Below, one piece after another: positions 43,121 to 50,569 of a stretch of DNA of 64,000 nt. The notes under the pieces were generated by a model, which saw nothing but the letters and a program-made list of their open reading frames with translations, had not been told where the DNA came from and did no database searches. The stretch is from Bacillus sp. AFS015802 (GTDB taxonomy: Bacteria; Bacillota; Bacilli; Bacillales; Bacillaceae_B): assembly GCF_002561455.1 (NCBI RefSeq), contig NZ_NTUP01000066.1, positions 1 through 64,000 on the forward strand, given 5' to 3'. Numbering within the stretch: the stretch's first letter is position 1; the number at the start of each line of letters is the position of its first letter. A program made the position numbers and the translations under genes.

Positions 43121-43705
43121 CTATCCCACCTTTCCATACAGATAGACGAGAGTGAAGATCAATACCCACACGAGGTCCACGAAGTGCCAATAAAGGGAGA
43201 ACACCGAAAGTCTCGATGCGTTTTCCCGGCTGACCCCTTTCAACGCGACGTGTATCATGAGGATGCCCATCCAGATGACTCCTGCCAGGACGTGAAGTCC
43301 ATGGGTCCCCACCAACAGATAAAAGGAGGACACGAAAGGACTGATATCTAGTGTGTACCCTTTTTCATAGTAGTGTAGGAACTCCCTTGATTCCATCATT
43401 AAAAAGGCGCCGCCAAGTAGAAATGTCATGAGTAATAGGAGGAGTGTCAGCCTCGTTTTTCCCCTTTCCAACGTGTGGACGCATGCATAAATGGTGAAGC
43501 TGCTGGAAAGGAGGAGGACCGTCGAGAGCACCACACTTTTCACCTCAAGCATCTGTTCGCTGGAAGGACCATCGGATACATGGGATCTAAGTGTAAGAAA
43601 TACCCCGAAAAGGGAAGCGAAGATGACAACCTCCGCGGCGATAAAGAACCACATGGCGAGCTTCTTGTCCTGTTCTTGTTCGAATTCGAAAGTGTGTTGA
43701 TTCAT
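43121..43705 (-). CDS. ctaE: Cytochrome c oxidase subunit III
   Basis: A 194-residue membrane protein with five transmembrane helices, as in the five-helix subunit III of Bacillus caa3 oxidases. Conserved features are KLAMWFFIAAEVVIFASLF (with the conserved Glu), a VGTHGLHVLAGVIW segment and a terminal YWHFVDLVWV. It overlaps the ctaD stop by four bases. It stabilises the catalytic subunit of the terminal oxidase. Confidence 0.9.
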   Translation of the reverse strand: MNQHTFEFEQEQDKKLAMWFFIAAEVVIFASLFGVFLTLRSHVSDGPSSEQMLEVKSVVLSTVLLLSSSFTIYACVHTLERGKTRLTLLLLLMTFLLGGAFLMMESREFLHYYEKGYTLDISPFVSSFYLLVGTHGLHVLAGVIWMGILMIHVALKGVSRENASRLSVFSLYWHFVDLVWVLIFTLVYLYGKVG

Positions 43706-45666
43706 TGAGACCCTTTCCTCCTTTCTTCCCGCAGTTCATCTGGTGTATAAGGTGTCCAAGTGCGACCCGAAGTGAAGGAGCGCAGCGTCAGCATCCCGAT
43801 TACACTGGCAAGACCGAACCATTGTAAGGGAGGAAAACCAAAGATAAAGCCAAAGGAAGAGACGAAAAGGGCTCCTGCAAGCATCAGCGGCTGTGCCGTA
43901 GGGTTCGATACGTAAATGACGTCTTCTTCCTCTGCCGTCTGAATGGTTCCATCCCCTTCCTGCTTCTCGTACCAAAGCTGATCGATCGTGGTGACGAGGG
44001 GACGCTTGATGAAATTGCCCAGTGGCGGCGGTGACGCGATCGACCACTCAAGGGTCCGTCCCTCCCAAGGGTCGCCGGTCAGATCACGCTTTCCGTTCCG
44101 GTAACTCCAGAAGATGTTCCAAAGAAAGACCATCACCGCGAGAGCCATGAGGAAGGCTCCGATCGTGCTGATCAGGTTCAAGGTGCCTAATCCGTCGCTC
44201 TTTAAATACGTAAACACACGGCGGGGCATCCCGTTCAATCCCATGAGGTGCATCGGGAAGAAGGTAATGTGAAAGCCGATGGTGAATAACCAGAAGTGCC
44301 ATTTCCCCAATGTTTCGTTGAGTAGAAAACCGAACATTTTCGGCCACCAATAATACACTCCTGCAAAGATGCCGAGAACCGTCCCGCCGACGATCACATA
44401 GTGAAAATGCCCGACGACAAAGTAACTGTCGTGGTACTGATAATCAGCAGGGGCCGATGAAAGCATGACACCTGTGGCCCCGCCGATGAGGAAGGTCGGG
44501 ATGAACGCCAGGGAAAATAACATGGCGGTCTTAAACCGGATGACCCCTCCCCGGAGCGTGAAGAGCCAGTTGAATACCTTGATGCCCGTCGGCACCGCAA
44601 TGGACATGGTGGACAGGGCAAAGATGGCATTGGAGATCGGTCCGAGTCCCACAGTGAACATGTGATGGATCCACACCATGAACCCGAGAAATCCAATCAG
44701 GACGAGGGCGAACACCATGGCCGGATAGGCAAAAAGGTTTCGCCTTGAAAAAGTGGTGATCACATCGGAAAAGATGCCAAACGCAGGCAGGATCAAAATG
44801 TATACTTCCGGGTGACCGAAGATCCAGAATAAATGCTGCCAGATGAGGGGATTCCCCTCTGCTCCCGTCAGAAAAGCCGTTCCATACACCCGGTCCATCG
44901 TCATGAGTAACAGGGCGACGGTCAGGGCGGGAAAAGCGAATAAGATCAGGATGGAAGTAACAAAGGCGGACCACGTGAATAAAGGCATTCTCATAAAAGT
45001 AAGTCCTGGAGCCCGTTTCCGAATGATCGTCACCAGGAAGTTAATGGCGGACATGATCGTCCCGGCACCGGCGATCTGAATCCCGATGGCATAATAATCA
45101 AGACCCGGACCGGGGGTATACACATCGAGGCTTAAGGGGGCAAAGCCCGTCCAGCCTGCTGAAGGAGACCCACCCAGCACAAAGCTGATATTGACCAATG
45201 TCCCGCCGACGAGAAAGAGCCAAAAGCTCAACAAGTTGAGATGGGGAAACGCCAGGTCCCTGGCTCCGATTTGAAGGGGGACGGCGACATTCATGAGTCC
45301 GATCAATAATGGCATGGCCACGAAGAAAATCATCGTCGTGCCGTGGGTCGTCATCATCTGGTTATACTTTTCTCCCTGGAAGACCCAGAACTGATTCTCC
45401 GGCAGGGCGAGCTGAAGCCGGATGATCAGGGCGTCAAGGCCACCACGCAGGAAGAAGGCTCCTCCTGCCGCAAGATATAAGATGCCGACTTTATGATGGT
45501 GGGTGGAGGTTGCCCAGTCCCAGGCCCACTTCCATTTTTTATAACGAGTCAACAAGAACAGGGCAGCCACGGCCATGAGGATGATCGAGATGTCTGCCGC
45601 AACGATATCAGAGGGGAATACGAATTCCCGTCCGAAAAGGGTGTACTTGATATCCATATTCTCCAC
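43702..45666 (-). CDS. ctaD: Cytochrome c oxidase subunit I
   Basis: A 654-residue heme-copper oxidase subunit I. The heme ligand is in TTHGTTMIFF. The CuB-binding, cross-linked site is GHPEVYILILPAFG. The WIHHMFTVG di-histidine and the second-heme ligand motif VVGHFHYVIVGG are present. It is of the long form with extra C-terminal helices common in Bacillus. It couples oxygen reduction to proton pumping. Start has CGAGGAGGTGG upstream. The peptide EGRTLEW at its C-terminal part is conserved in the family. Confidence 0.93.
   Translation of the reverse strand: MENMDIKYTLFGREFVFPSDIVAADISIILMAVAALFLLTRYKKWKWAWDWATSTHHHKVGILYLAAGGAFFLRGGLDALIIRLQLALPENQFWVFQGEKYNQMMTTHGTTMIFFVAMPLLIGLMNVAVPLQIGARDLAFPHLNLLSFWLFLVGGTLVNISFVLGGSPSAGWTGFAPLSLDVYTPGPGLDYYAIGIQIAGAGTIMSAINFLVTIIRKRAPGLTFMRMPLFTWSAFVTSILILFAFPALTVALLLMTMDRVYGTAFLTGAEGNPLIWQHLFWIFGHPEVYILILPAFGIFSDVITTFSRRNLFAYPAMVFALVLIGFLGFMVWIHHMFTVGLGPISNAIFALSTMSIAVPTGIKVFNWLFTLRGGVIRFKTAMLFSLAFIPTFLIGGATGVMLSSAPADYQYHDSYFVVGHFHYVIVGGTVLGIFAGVYYWWPKMFGFLLNETLGKWHFWLFTIGFHITFFPMHLMGLNGMPRRVFTYLKSDGLGTLNLISTIGAFLMALAVMVFLWNIFWSYRNGKRDLTGDPWEGRTLEWSIASPPPLGNFIKRPLVTTIDQLWYEKQEGDGTIQTAEEEDVIYVSNPTAQPLMLAGALFVSSFGFIFGFPPLQWFGLASVIGMLTLRSFTSGRTWTPYTPDELREERRKGSQ
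44051..44064 (-). repeat. Partial match to the GAGGGACGGACCTY word, in ctaD
   Basis: GAGGGACGGACC on the minus strand, last bases CT differ. It encodes EGRTL of the conserved GRTLEW oxidase motif, so this match can be due to protein conservation alone. Confidence 0.5.
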
Positions 45667-45683
45667 CTCCTCGGGGACAAGAT

Positions 45684-46676
45684 TTATTTTTCTAATTGGG
45701 AAAGATACGAGCTCAACGCGTTAAGATCTTCTTCTGTCAAATCAGGAAACGATGGCATGTTGACATCCGGTTTGAACGAGGACGGGTCCCTGATCCATTT
45801 TTGTACATTTTCATCTGAGTTCAAAAGGACATTGCCGATCCGCTCCTTATCGGAAAATCCAGCCAGGTTAGGTCCCTTGCTTCTATCGGAAGGCGATACG
45901 GCATGGCAGGTTAAACATTTGGAGATAAATAATTTTTTTCCTTTTTCAGCTGTCGGGGATAGATCGTCAGGTGCCGTTTTCGTTGACTCTTTCTCGATCC
46001 ATTGACTGAACTCCTGATCACCGACTGCGTGAACCTGGAATCTCATATAGGAATGGGAAGCCCCGCAGAGCTCTGCACATTGTCCTTTGTAGTCGCCTTC
46101 CTCTGAGGCATTCAGGGTCAAGGTATTCTGTTTGCCTGGTATGAGATCCTTTTTTCCACCAAGCCTCGGCATCCAGAAGGAATGAATGACATCAGCGGAT
46201 TTCAAATGGAATACGACAGGGCGATCCACGGGTATGTAGGCTTCGTTGGTCAGGGTGATGCCCTGATCCGGATAGTGGACCTCCCACCAATATTGGTGTC
46301 CCGTCACTTCAATTTCCAAGGGATTTTCGCTTTTTTCATCCGATTGGGCAAGGGAAAAGGTCCCTTTGACCGTTGGAATGGCGAGGATCACCAATAAGAG
46401 GATGGGGATGACGGTCCATGTCACCTCCAATCGTTTATTCCCTTTGACATAGGAAGGGATGACATGGCGGCGCTCAGGTGTTTCTCTATACTTCCATGTG
46501 AAGTATACGAACATGGAAAACACGACAAAAAAGACCAGCAGCATGATCGCAATGGAAATTTGGAATAAGTTCAATTGAAGTTCTGCGACGGTCCCTTTGG
46601 GATCCAGAACCTTTAAAGAGCTGCAACCGGTGAGGAAAAGAACGGTCATCAGGATGCCGAAACCAAGACGCTTCAA
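45684..46676 (-). CDS. ctaC: Cytochrome c oxidase subunit II with fused cytochrome c domain (caa3 type)
   Basis: A 330-residue lipoprotein. Start at TTG 46676, six bases after AAGGGGG, gives a signal peptide with lipobox FLTGC. Two transmembrane helices follow. The CuA domain has QYWWEVHYPDQG and the ligand loop CAELCGASHSYM. The C-terminal cytochrome c domain has CLTCH (heme c) and an M-containing NMPSFPDL axial loop. It accepts electrons from reduced cytochrome c, marking this as a caa3-type oxidase. Heme A synthesis genes are not adjacent. Confidence 0.92.
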   Translation of the reverse strand: MKRLGFGILMTVLFLTGCSSLKVLDPKGTVAELQLNLFQISIAIMLLVFFVVFSMFVYFTWKYRETPERRHVIPSYVKGNKRLEVTWTVIPILLLVILAIPTVKGTFSLAQSDEKSENPLEIEVTGHQYWWEVHYPDQGITLTNEAYIPVDRPVVFHLKSADVIHSFWMPRLGGKKDLIPGKQNTLTLNASEEGDYKGQCAELCGASHSYMRFQVHAVGDQEFSQWIEKESTKTAPDDLSPTAEKGKKLFISKCLTCHAVSPSDRSKGPNLAGFSDKERIGNVLLNSDENVQKWIRDPSSFKPDVNMPSFPDLTEEDLNALSSYLSQLEK

Positions 46677-46876
46677 TGGGATCCCCCTTTCATCATTTCG
46701 CAAGGTTCGTCCTTTGGCATAGGACGGTAAGCCTTTCCATACATACCCTACCTCTAATCTCCGTTAACTAAACGAAAGATTTAGAAAATAGTGGAGAATA
46801 GGGATTTTGTATCATGCCGGAGAATAAATTCTCTTGGTTGGAAAACACTATTATCGAAGGAAATGACCTTTATTCA

Positions 46877-46911
46877 GAGCCCTCTTAGATGAACTATGAG
46901 GGCGTTTTTTT
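46877..46911 (+). terminator. Hairpin with T run upstream of the second CBO0543-like gene
   Basis: GAGCCCTC and GAGGGC pair across a 13-base loop, then six T. No gene precedes it on the plus strand, so it could be a leader attenuator or end of a small RNA. Confidence 0.55.
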
Positions 46912-46926
46912 AAAAGGAGATAGTCT

Positions 46927-47469
46927 ATGCAAGGACGATATGATCTAATAAGGGAAAAGTCTCTGGAAGTCACAAGGGAAAATATCAACTATTGGCTGGA
47001 TCATTGTTTTCTGTCTCCACGCTGGTGGTTTATCATCATTCTGTTTTTGTTGACATGGGTGGTGTTTATCCGTTTAACGAGAAACGAAATGAATAAGCCT
47101 AAAATTCTATTTCTCGGACTGGTGTGGATCATCGTGTCGGCAAATCTGGACGGGATCGGGTTTGATCTCGGATTATGGGGATACCCTGGACAATTAGTCC
47201 CGGTTCTTCCGAAAGCGTACTTATTTGATTATGCCTTGATACCGGTCACCTACATGCTTCAATATAAGTATTTTCCGAAAGGGAAGGCCTTCTTTTATTC
47301 GTCCATCATTCTTGCGGGGGGAGCATCGTTCATAGCAGAGCCGATCTTCAGGTGGCTTGACATTTACAGAATCTATCACTGGGAGGTGTGGTGGTCTTTC
47401 ATCATTTACTTTCCTTTATCTTATGTGATAAGAGGGATAGTGGAGTATGTTTTTAGAAAGAAGGAATAA
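46927..47469 (+). CDS. CBO0543 family membrane protein
   Basis: A 180-residue protein with about five hydrophobic segments. It shows the family pattern: ENINYWLDHCF helix, a WWFIIILFLL helix, GLWGYPGQLVPVLP and a YHWEVWWSF terminus. It is a paralog of the gene at 31496. AAAAGGAG precedes the ATG. Function unknown. Confidence 0.82.
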   Translation: MQGRYDLIREKSLEVTRENINYWLDHCFLSPRWWFIIILFLLTWVVFIRLTRNEMNKPKILFLGLVWIIVSANLDGIGFDLGLWGYPGQLVPVLPKAYLFDYALIPVTYMLQYKYFPKGKAFFYSSIILAGGASFIAEPIFRWLDIYRIYHWEVWWSFIIYFPLSYVIRGIVEYVFRKKE

Positions 47470-47491
47470 TGGATGAGAAGGAGGGAAACCA

Positions 47492-47617
47492 TTGCGCAGG
47501 AAACCAGAAAACGTGATCCTGTGGATGCTGATCGGCAGTACGATGTTATCATCCATCTTCAGCATCATCATGTTAAACGGATTATATTCGATCAAAAAAA
47601 ATTTGGCCGGTAACTAA
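47492..47617 (+). CDS. Small membrane protein, 41 residues
   Basis: A TTG-started frame with AGAAGGAGGGA upstream. It reads a basic start (RRKPENV), one transmembrane helix (LWMLIGSTMLSSIFSIIM) and a KKN tail. Too short for firm identification but the translation signals are strong. Confidence 0.55.
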   Translation: MRRKPENVILWMLIGSTMLSSIFSIIMLNGLYSIKKNLAGN

Positions 47618-47697
47618 GCTGACCGATTGGGAACGAATGCCATCTCCTTGCTATCTAGTATAACAATCTGTATCGTAGTAGGAAAAGGAGTGGTAGT

Positions 47698-48471
47698 GTG
47701 AGTGTTTCAGTTACAGAAATAGATTATATAGAAGTGATGGAATATTCACGGGATCCTCTCATTATTCACACGGACTATACGGTCCTGTACATAAATCATG
47801 CAGCGGAAGAATTCTTCAGGAGCAACAAAGAAAGCATGATCGGTGAGAGTCCCCTCGATATTTTTCAGGAAAGCTCCAAGGCTGCCATCCGTCAGAGAAT
47901 ACAATCTGCATATGGAAAACCGGCAGACGTCATCGAAGAAACCGTTTATCGCATGGACGGGACGAGAGTGGAAGTCGAATTGTATTGTCATCCTGTGAAA
48001 GTGGGGGATACCTTGGCCATTCAGACATATGTCTGGGATATCTCTAAACGTAGAGAAACAGAGAAGAATCAGCATGACATGAATGAGGAAATCAATGAAT
48101 TATCCGCCACCATTGTCCCGTTATTGGATGATGTGGCCGTGCTTCCCCTGAGAGGGAAAATAGGTCAAGAGAAAGCCATGACCCTCCTGGAATTGATCCC
48201 TGAAAAAGTAAAGGAACAAAACGTCAATCGCTTAATCATTGATTTCTCCGGTGTTTATACCCTTGATCGCATGGTTATCGATTATCTCTTCAAGATTACC
48301 AACGTTTTGTCTCTCCTCGGTGTACATTCCATCATATCAGGAGTAAGGCCGGAATTAGCCGTTGAAGCGATCGGGTTGGGGATCGACTTATCCTCAATTC
48401 CAACAGTGGCTACCGTGAAAGAGGCCCTGGCCCAAATCGGCATGATCCTGCAAGAACAGAATCAATCATAA
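47698..48471 (+). CDS. PAS-STAS protein, RsbR/YtvA-like stressosome paralog
   Basis: A 257-residue protein. An N-terminal PAS domain (residues 8-120, VMEYSRDPLIIHTDYTVLYI...) is followed by a linker and a STAS domain (residues 135-250). The STAS part matches RsbR: LSATIVPLLDDVAVLPLRGKI, VNRLIIDFSGVYTLDRMVID and IISGVRPELAVEA. The two threonines phosphorylated by RsbT in RsbRA correspond to Lys (GTID becomes GKIG) and Arg (DTMVA becomes DRMVI), so this paralog cannot be phosphorylated there, as in YtvA. The PAS lacks the LOV cysteine motif. GTG start with AAAAGGAGTG. A sensor input into sigma-B signalling is likely. Confidence 0.8.
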   Translation: MSVSVTEIDYIEVMEYSRDPLIIHTDYTVLYINHAAEEFFRSNKESMIGESPLDIFQESSKAAIRQRIQSAYGKPADVIEETVYRMDGTRVEVELYCHPVKVGDTLAIQTYVWDISKRRETEKNQHDMNEEINELSATIVPLLDDVAVLPLRGKIGQEKAMTLLELIPEKVKEQNVNRLIIDFSGVYTLDRMVIDYLFKITNVLSLLGVHSIISGVRPELAVEAIGLGIDLSSIPTVATVKEALAQIGMILQEQNQS

Positions 48472-48472
48472 G

Positions 48473-48503
48473 AAAAGCCCCCAAAGATCTCTCTAATGGG
48501 GGC
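48473..48503 (-). terminator. Convergent terminator, DUF3243 gene
   Basis: GCCCCC and GGGGGC arms pair with a 15-base loop; on the minus strand TTTTCTT follows. It also lies just after the PAS-STAS gene. Confidence 0.75.
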
Positions 48504-48517
48504 CCGGATGTGTTCTT

Positions 48518-48787
48518 TTAATTGGTTTGATCTGCAAGTTTCACTAACACATGTGCCATATGCTCACGCTCTTCCTTATTGGCTACATGCCACATTTCAT
48601 TCAGCACCTTCTGCTCACGGTTACGTGGTTCCTCATGCTCTGCTAAATAATCGGCCACGCGCTTGGCACCTTTTGAAAGAGCTTCTTCGCTCAGTCCGAG
48701 CTTTTCTCCTTTATGAACCTGATTCCCCAAATAATCCTTGAACGAATCGAAGTGCTGCAGAATGTCTTCCTTTTTGTCTTCATTCAT
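48518..48787 (-). CDS. DUF3243 family protein (YmfJ-like)
   Basis: An 89-residue soluble protein with FDSFKDYLGNQVHKGEKLGLS and HEEPRNREQKVLNEMWHVA, both typical of DUF3243. The ATG at 48787 has no ribosome site. A perfect AAAGGAGGAATTC lies 35-45 bases further upstream, where the first in-frame codons at good spacing are ATT (48823) and ATC (48820). An AUU start, as known for infC, would add 11 or 12 residues (IAHDPKQAAAN). I list the conservative start. Function unknown. Confidence 0.7.
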   Translation of the reverse strand: MNEDKKEDILQHFDSFKDYLGNQVHKGEKLGLSEEALSKGAKRVADYLAEHEEPRNREQKVLNEMWHVANKEEREHMAHVLVKLADQTN

Positions 48788-49025
48788 ATTTGCCGCTGCT
48801 TGTTTAGGATCGTGTGCGATAATGAATTCCTCCTTTAGTAGTTTAGTAGTGTGTTTCCCTTTTAAAATTAGAATAAACGCCTGCGAACACATCAGAGGAT
48901 GAATCTTATTGGAGGTCGACTTGATGCAATCGTAAACGCCTTTTTCAGGAGGATGATTCCTTCCCGCGAATGCATAGAATAGGGGGGCGGGGTCTGAACC
49001 TTTCCGTTTGTGCGAGTTTTCAGGG

Positions 49026-49057
49026 GAAGCCCGAATTAAGGAATCGGGCTTCTTTTT
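49026..49057 (+). terminator. Orphan terminator on the plus strand
   Basis: GAAGCCCGA and TCGGGCTTC form a perfect stem followed by five T, 65 bases before the next gene. The ~330 bp around 48790-49120 hold no convincing gene on either strand, so it may end a small RNA transcript. Confidence 0.6.
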
Positions 49058-49121
49058 GCTGGGATTGAATTTATGCAGGGGATTCGAAATAATTGGTAGA
49101 TACAAAACGTAGGAGGTTACC

Positions 49122-49559
49122 ATGAATAATCAGACATTCAGAATGGCCCTTGATGGGTTTCTACAAGGTTGGAAGGATTCATCACTAAAAGAATTGGAGA
49201 GATTTATTTCCACCGACTATCAGGCAAGAGAAGTGAGGGACGGAGAAATCGAGGCGTTCAAATATGAGGAATCGATGGAAGGGTGGAAGCAGGGATTTGC
49301 CTTCATAAACGAGCACGATGCAGAATGGGAAATCCATGAAGTAGCAATCATTCCCTTAAAAGAAGATGAAACCCTCGCCATCCTTTACGCCACTATCGTA
49401 CTGGACGGTAAACCAATGGAGACCGGAAACCTGTTCTCCGACACCTTTAAAAAAGTACAGGGTAACTGGAAACTCGTTAGGAGTTACATCGAGACAGGAA
49501 TTGGAAGAGGGAAAGTGAGAGAGACGATTGAGAGGGACGGACCTCAAAATCGGTCTTGA
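49122..49559 (+). CDS. NTF2/DUF4440-like protein with repeat-derived C-terminus
   Basis: A 145-residue protein. It begins RMALDGFLQGWKDSSLKELERF, an NTF2-like start, and has VAIIPLKEDETLAILYATI and WKLVRSYIETGI strands. The last nine residues (ERDGPQNRS) are encoded by a copy of the GAGGGACGGACCTY word at 49532-49545. This is followed 37 bases later by a longer inverted pair of the same word. AGGAGG precedes the ATG. Ligand unknown. Confidence 0.65.
   Translation: MNNQTFRMALDGFLQGWKDSSLKELERFISTDYQAREVRDGEIEAFKYEESMEGWKQGFAFINEHDAEWEIHEVAIIPLKEDETLAILYATIVLDGKPMETGNLFSDTFKKVQGNWKLVRSYIETGIGRGKVRETIERDGPQNRS
49532..49545 (+). repeat. GAGGGACGGACCTC word at a gene's 3' end
   Basis: Exact copy in the frame that reads RDGP; 14 bases before the stop codon of the 49122 gene. 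Confidence 0.85.
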
Positions 49560-49580
49560 GGAGTTGGTAGATTGCTTGAA

Positions 49581-49647
49581 TGAGGGACGGACCTCAAAAC
49601 GGGGAGGTAAGAGTTTGTCTTCTTGGAGATTTGAGGTCCGTCCCTCA
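49581..49647. repeat. Inverted pair of the GAGGGACGGACCTC word
   Basis: Arms 49581-49598 (TGAGGGACGGACCTCAAA) and 49630-49647 are perfect reverse complements over 18 bp, separated by a 31-base spacer. Confidence 0.9.
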
Positions 49648-49677
49648 TAGAGGGGGAGGTTTGCTAATCTAACTAAA

Positions 49678-49702
49678 AGGGGCTAAACAGCCTCTTTTTT
49701 TT
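49678..49702 (+). terminator. Rho-independent terminator
   Basis: AGGGGCT and AGCCTCT pair across AAAC and are followed by seven T. Confidence 0.8.
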
Positions 49703-49784
49703 CATGCCAAGAAGTTTGAGTTCCCCGTCCAGGTTTGGAATAATGAATAGTGAGAAAATTCATTGTGGAAACGGGGAGGCCAAC

Positions 49785-50465
49785 ATGAAAACAGTTATAG
49801 CATTCAGCGGTGGAAAGGATTCCACCCTGGCATTACATAAAATCCAGCAAGATCCAGCATTCGAGGTTGATTCACTGCTCGTGACGCTGACGGAAGGATT
49901 CGACCGGGTGTCAATCCATGGTGTGCGATACAAGATGTTGAAGCAGCAGTCGGAGTCACTCGGTATTCCGCTCCGTGAGGTTTGGATCCCGCAGGACTGC
50001 CCGAATGAGGTGTATCAGGAGCGGATGGGAAATGCCGTTTCCGGTATGCTGGATGACGGAATCACCCACATGGTCTTCGGGGATATCCACCTTGCAGATG
50101 TGCGGGCGTATCGGGAGGAGATGCTTGAAGGGACAGGCATTACGCCGGTTTTCCCATTGTGGGGCCGGGAAGTAGGGGAACTGGGCCGTGAATTTATCAA
50201 TCTAGGATTTAAAACCGTGCTCACCTGTATCGATTTGGAACAGCTGGATCGATCGTTTGCAGGAAGAGTGTACGATAAAGATTTTCTTCAGGATTATCCA
50301 GAAAAATGCGATGTGTGTGGAGAAAATGGGGAATTTCATACGTTTGTATTTGACGGGCCGAACTTTGGGTTTCCAATCGGGTATGAGCTGGGCGAGGAGA
50401 GAGTGGCGCCGGATGTGCGGACTGGCAGGGACCGGTTTTTATTTCGGGACGTTGTGCCGAAGTGA
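49785..50465 (+). CDS. Dph6-like ATP pyrophosphatase (diphthine-ammonia ligase family)
   Basis: A 226-residue protein with the PP-loop SGGKDSTLAL at residues 8-17, characteristic of adenylating ATP pyrophosphatases, then a SIHGVRYKMLKQQSESLGIP segment and a GDIHLADVRAYREEM motif. It is the single-domain bacterial form of the Dph6 family (MJ0570-like), of unknown bacterial substrate. GGGGAGGCCA precedes the ATG; the earlier ATG at 49704 is not supported. Confidence 0.87.
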   Translation: MKTVIAFSGGKDSTLALHKIQQDPAFEVDSLLVTLTEGFDRVSIHGVRYKMLKQQSESLGIPLREVWIPQDCPNEVYQERMGNAVSGMLDDGITHMVFGDIHLADVRAYREEMLEGTGITPVFPLWGREVGELGREFINLGFKTVLTCIDLEQLDRSFAGRVYDKDFLQDYPEKCDVCGENGEFHTFVFDGPNFGFPIGYELGEERVAPDVRTGRDRFLFRDVVPK

Positions 50466-50569
50466 GATGGATGTGGGGATCACTGATATATTCGTAGATT
50501 CCCTGATAAGTCCCCCTAAGGACCTCTTCACTGTCATCAGTACAGATATTTAGTTAAGGAAGTGTTCAC

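Noticed and set aside
44051..44064. Repeat word in ctaD taken as selection for DNA
   Set aside because: The encoded GRTLEW motif is conserved in cytochrome oxidase subunit I, so this single match is not evidence for the word.
48788..49123. Minus-strand extension of the DUF3243 frame to 201 residues
   Set aside because: The extension has no family match or ribosome site beyond the AAAGGAGG at about 48830; it overlaps the divergent gene's start.
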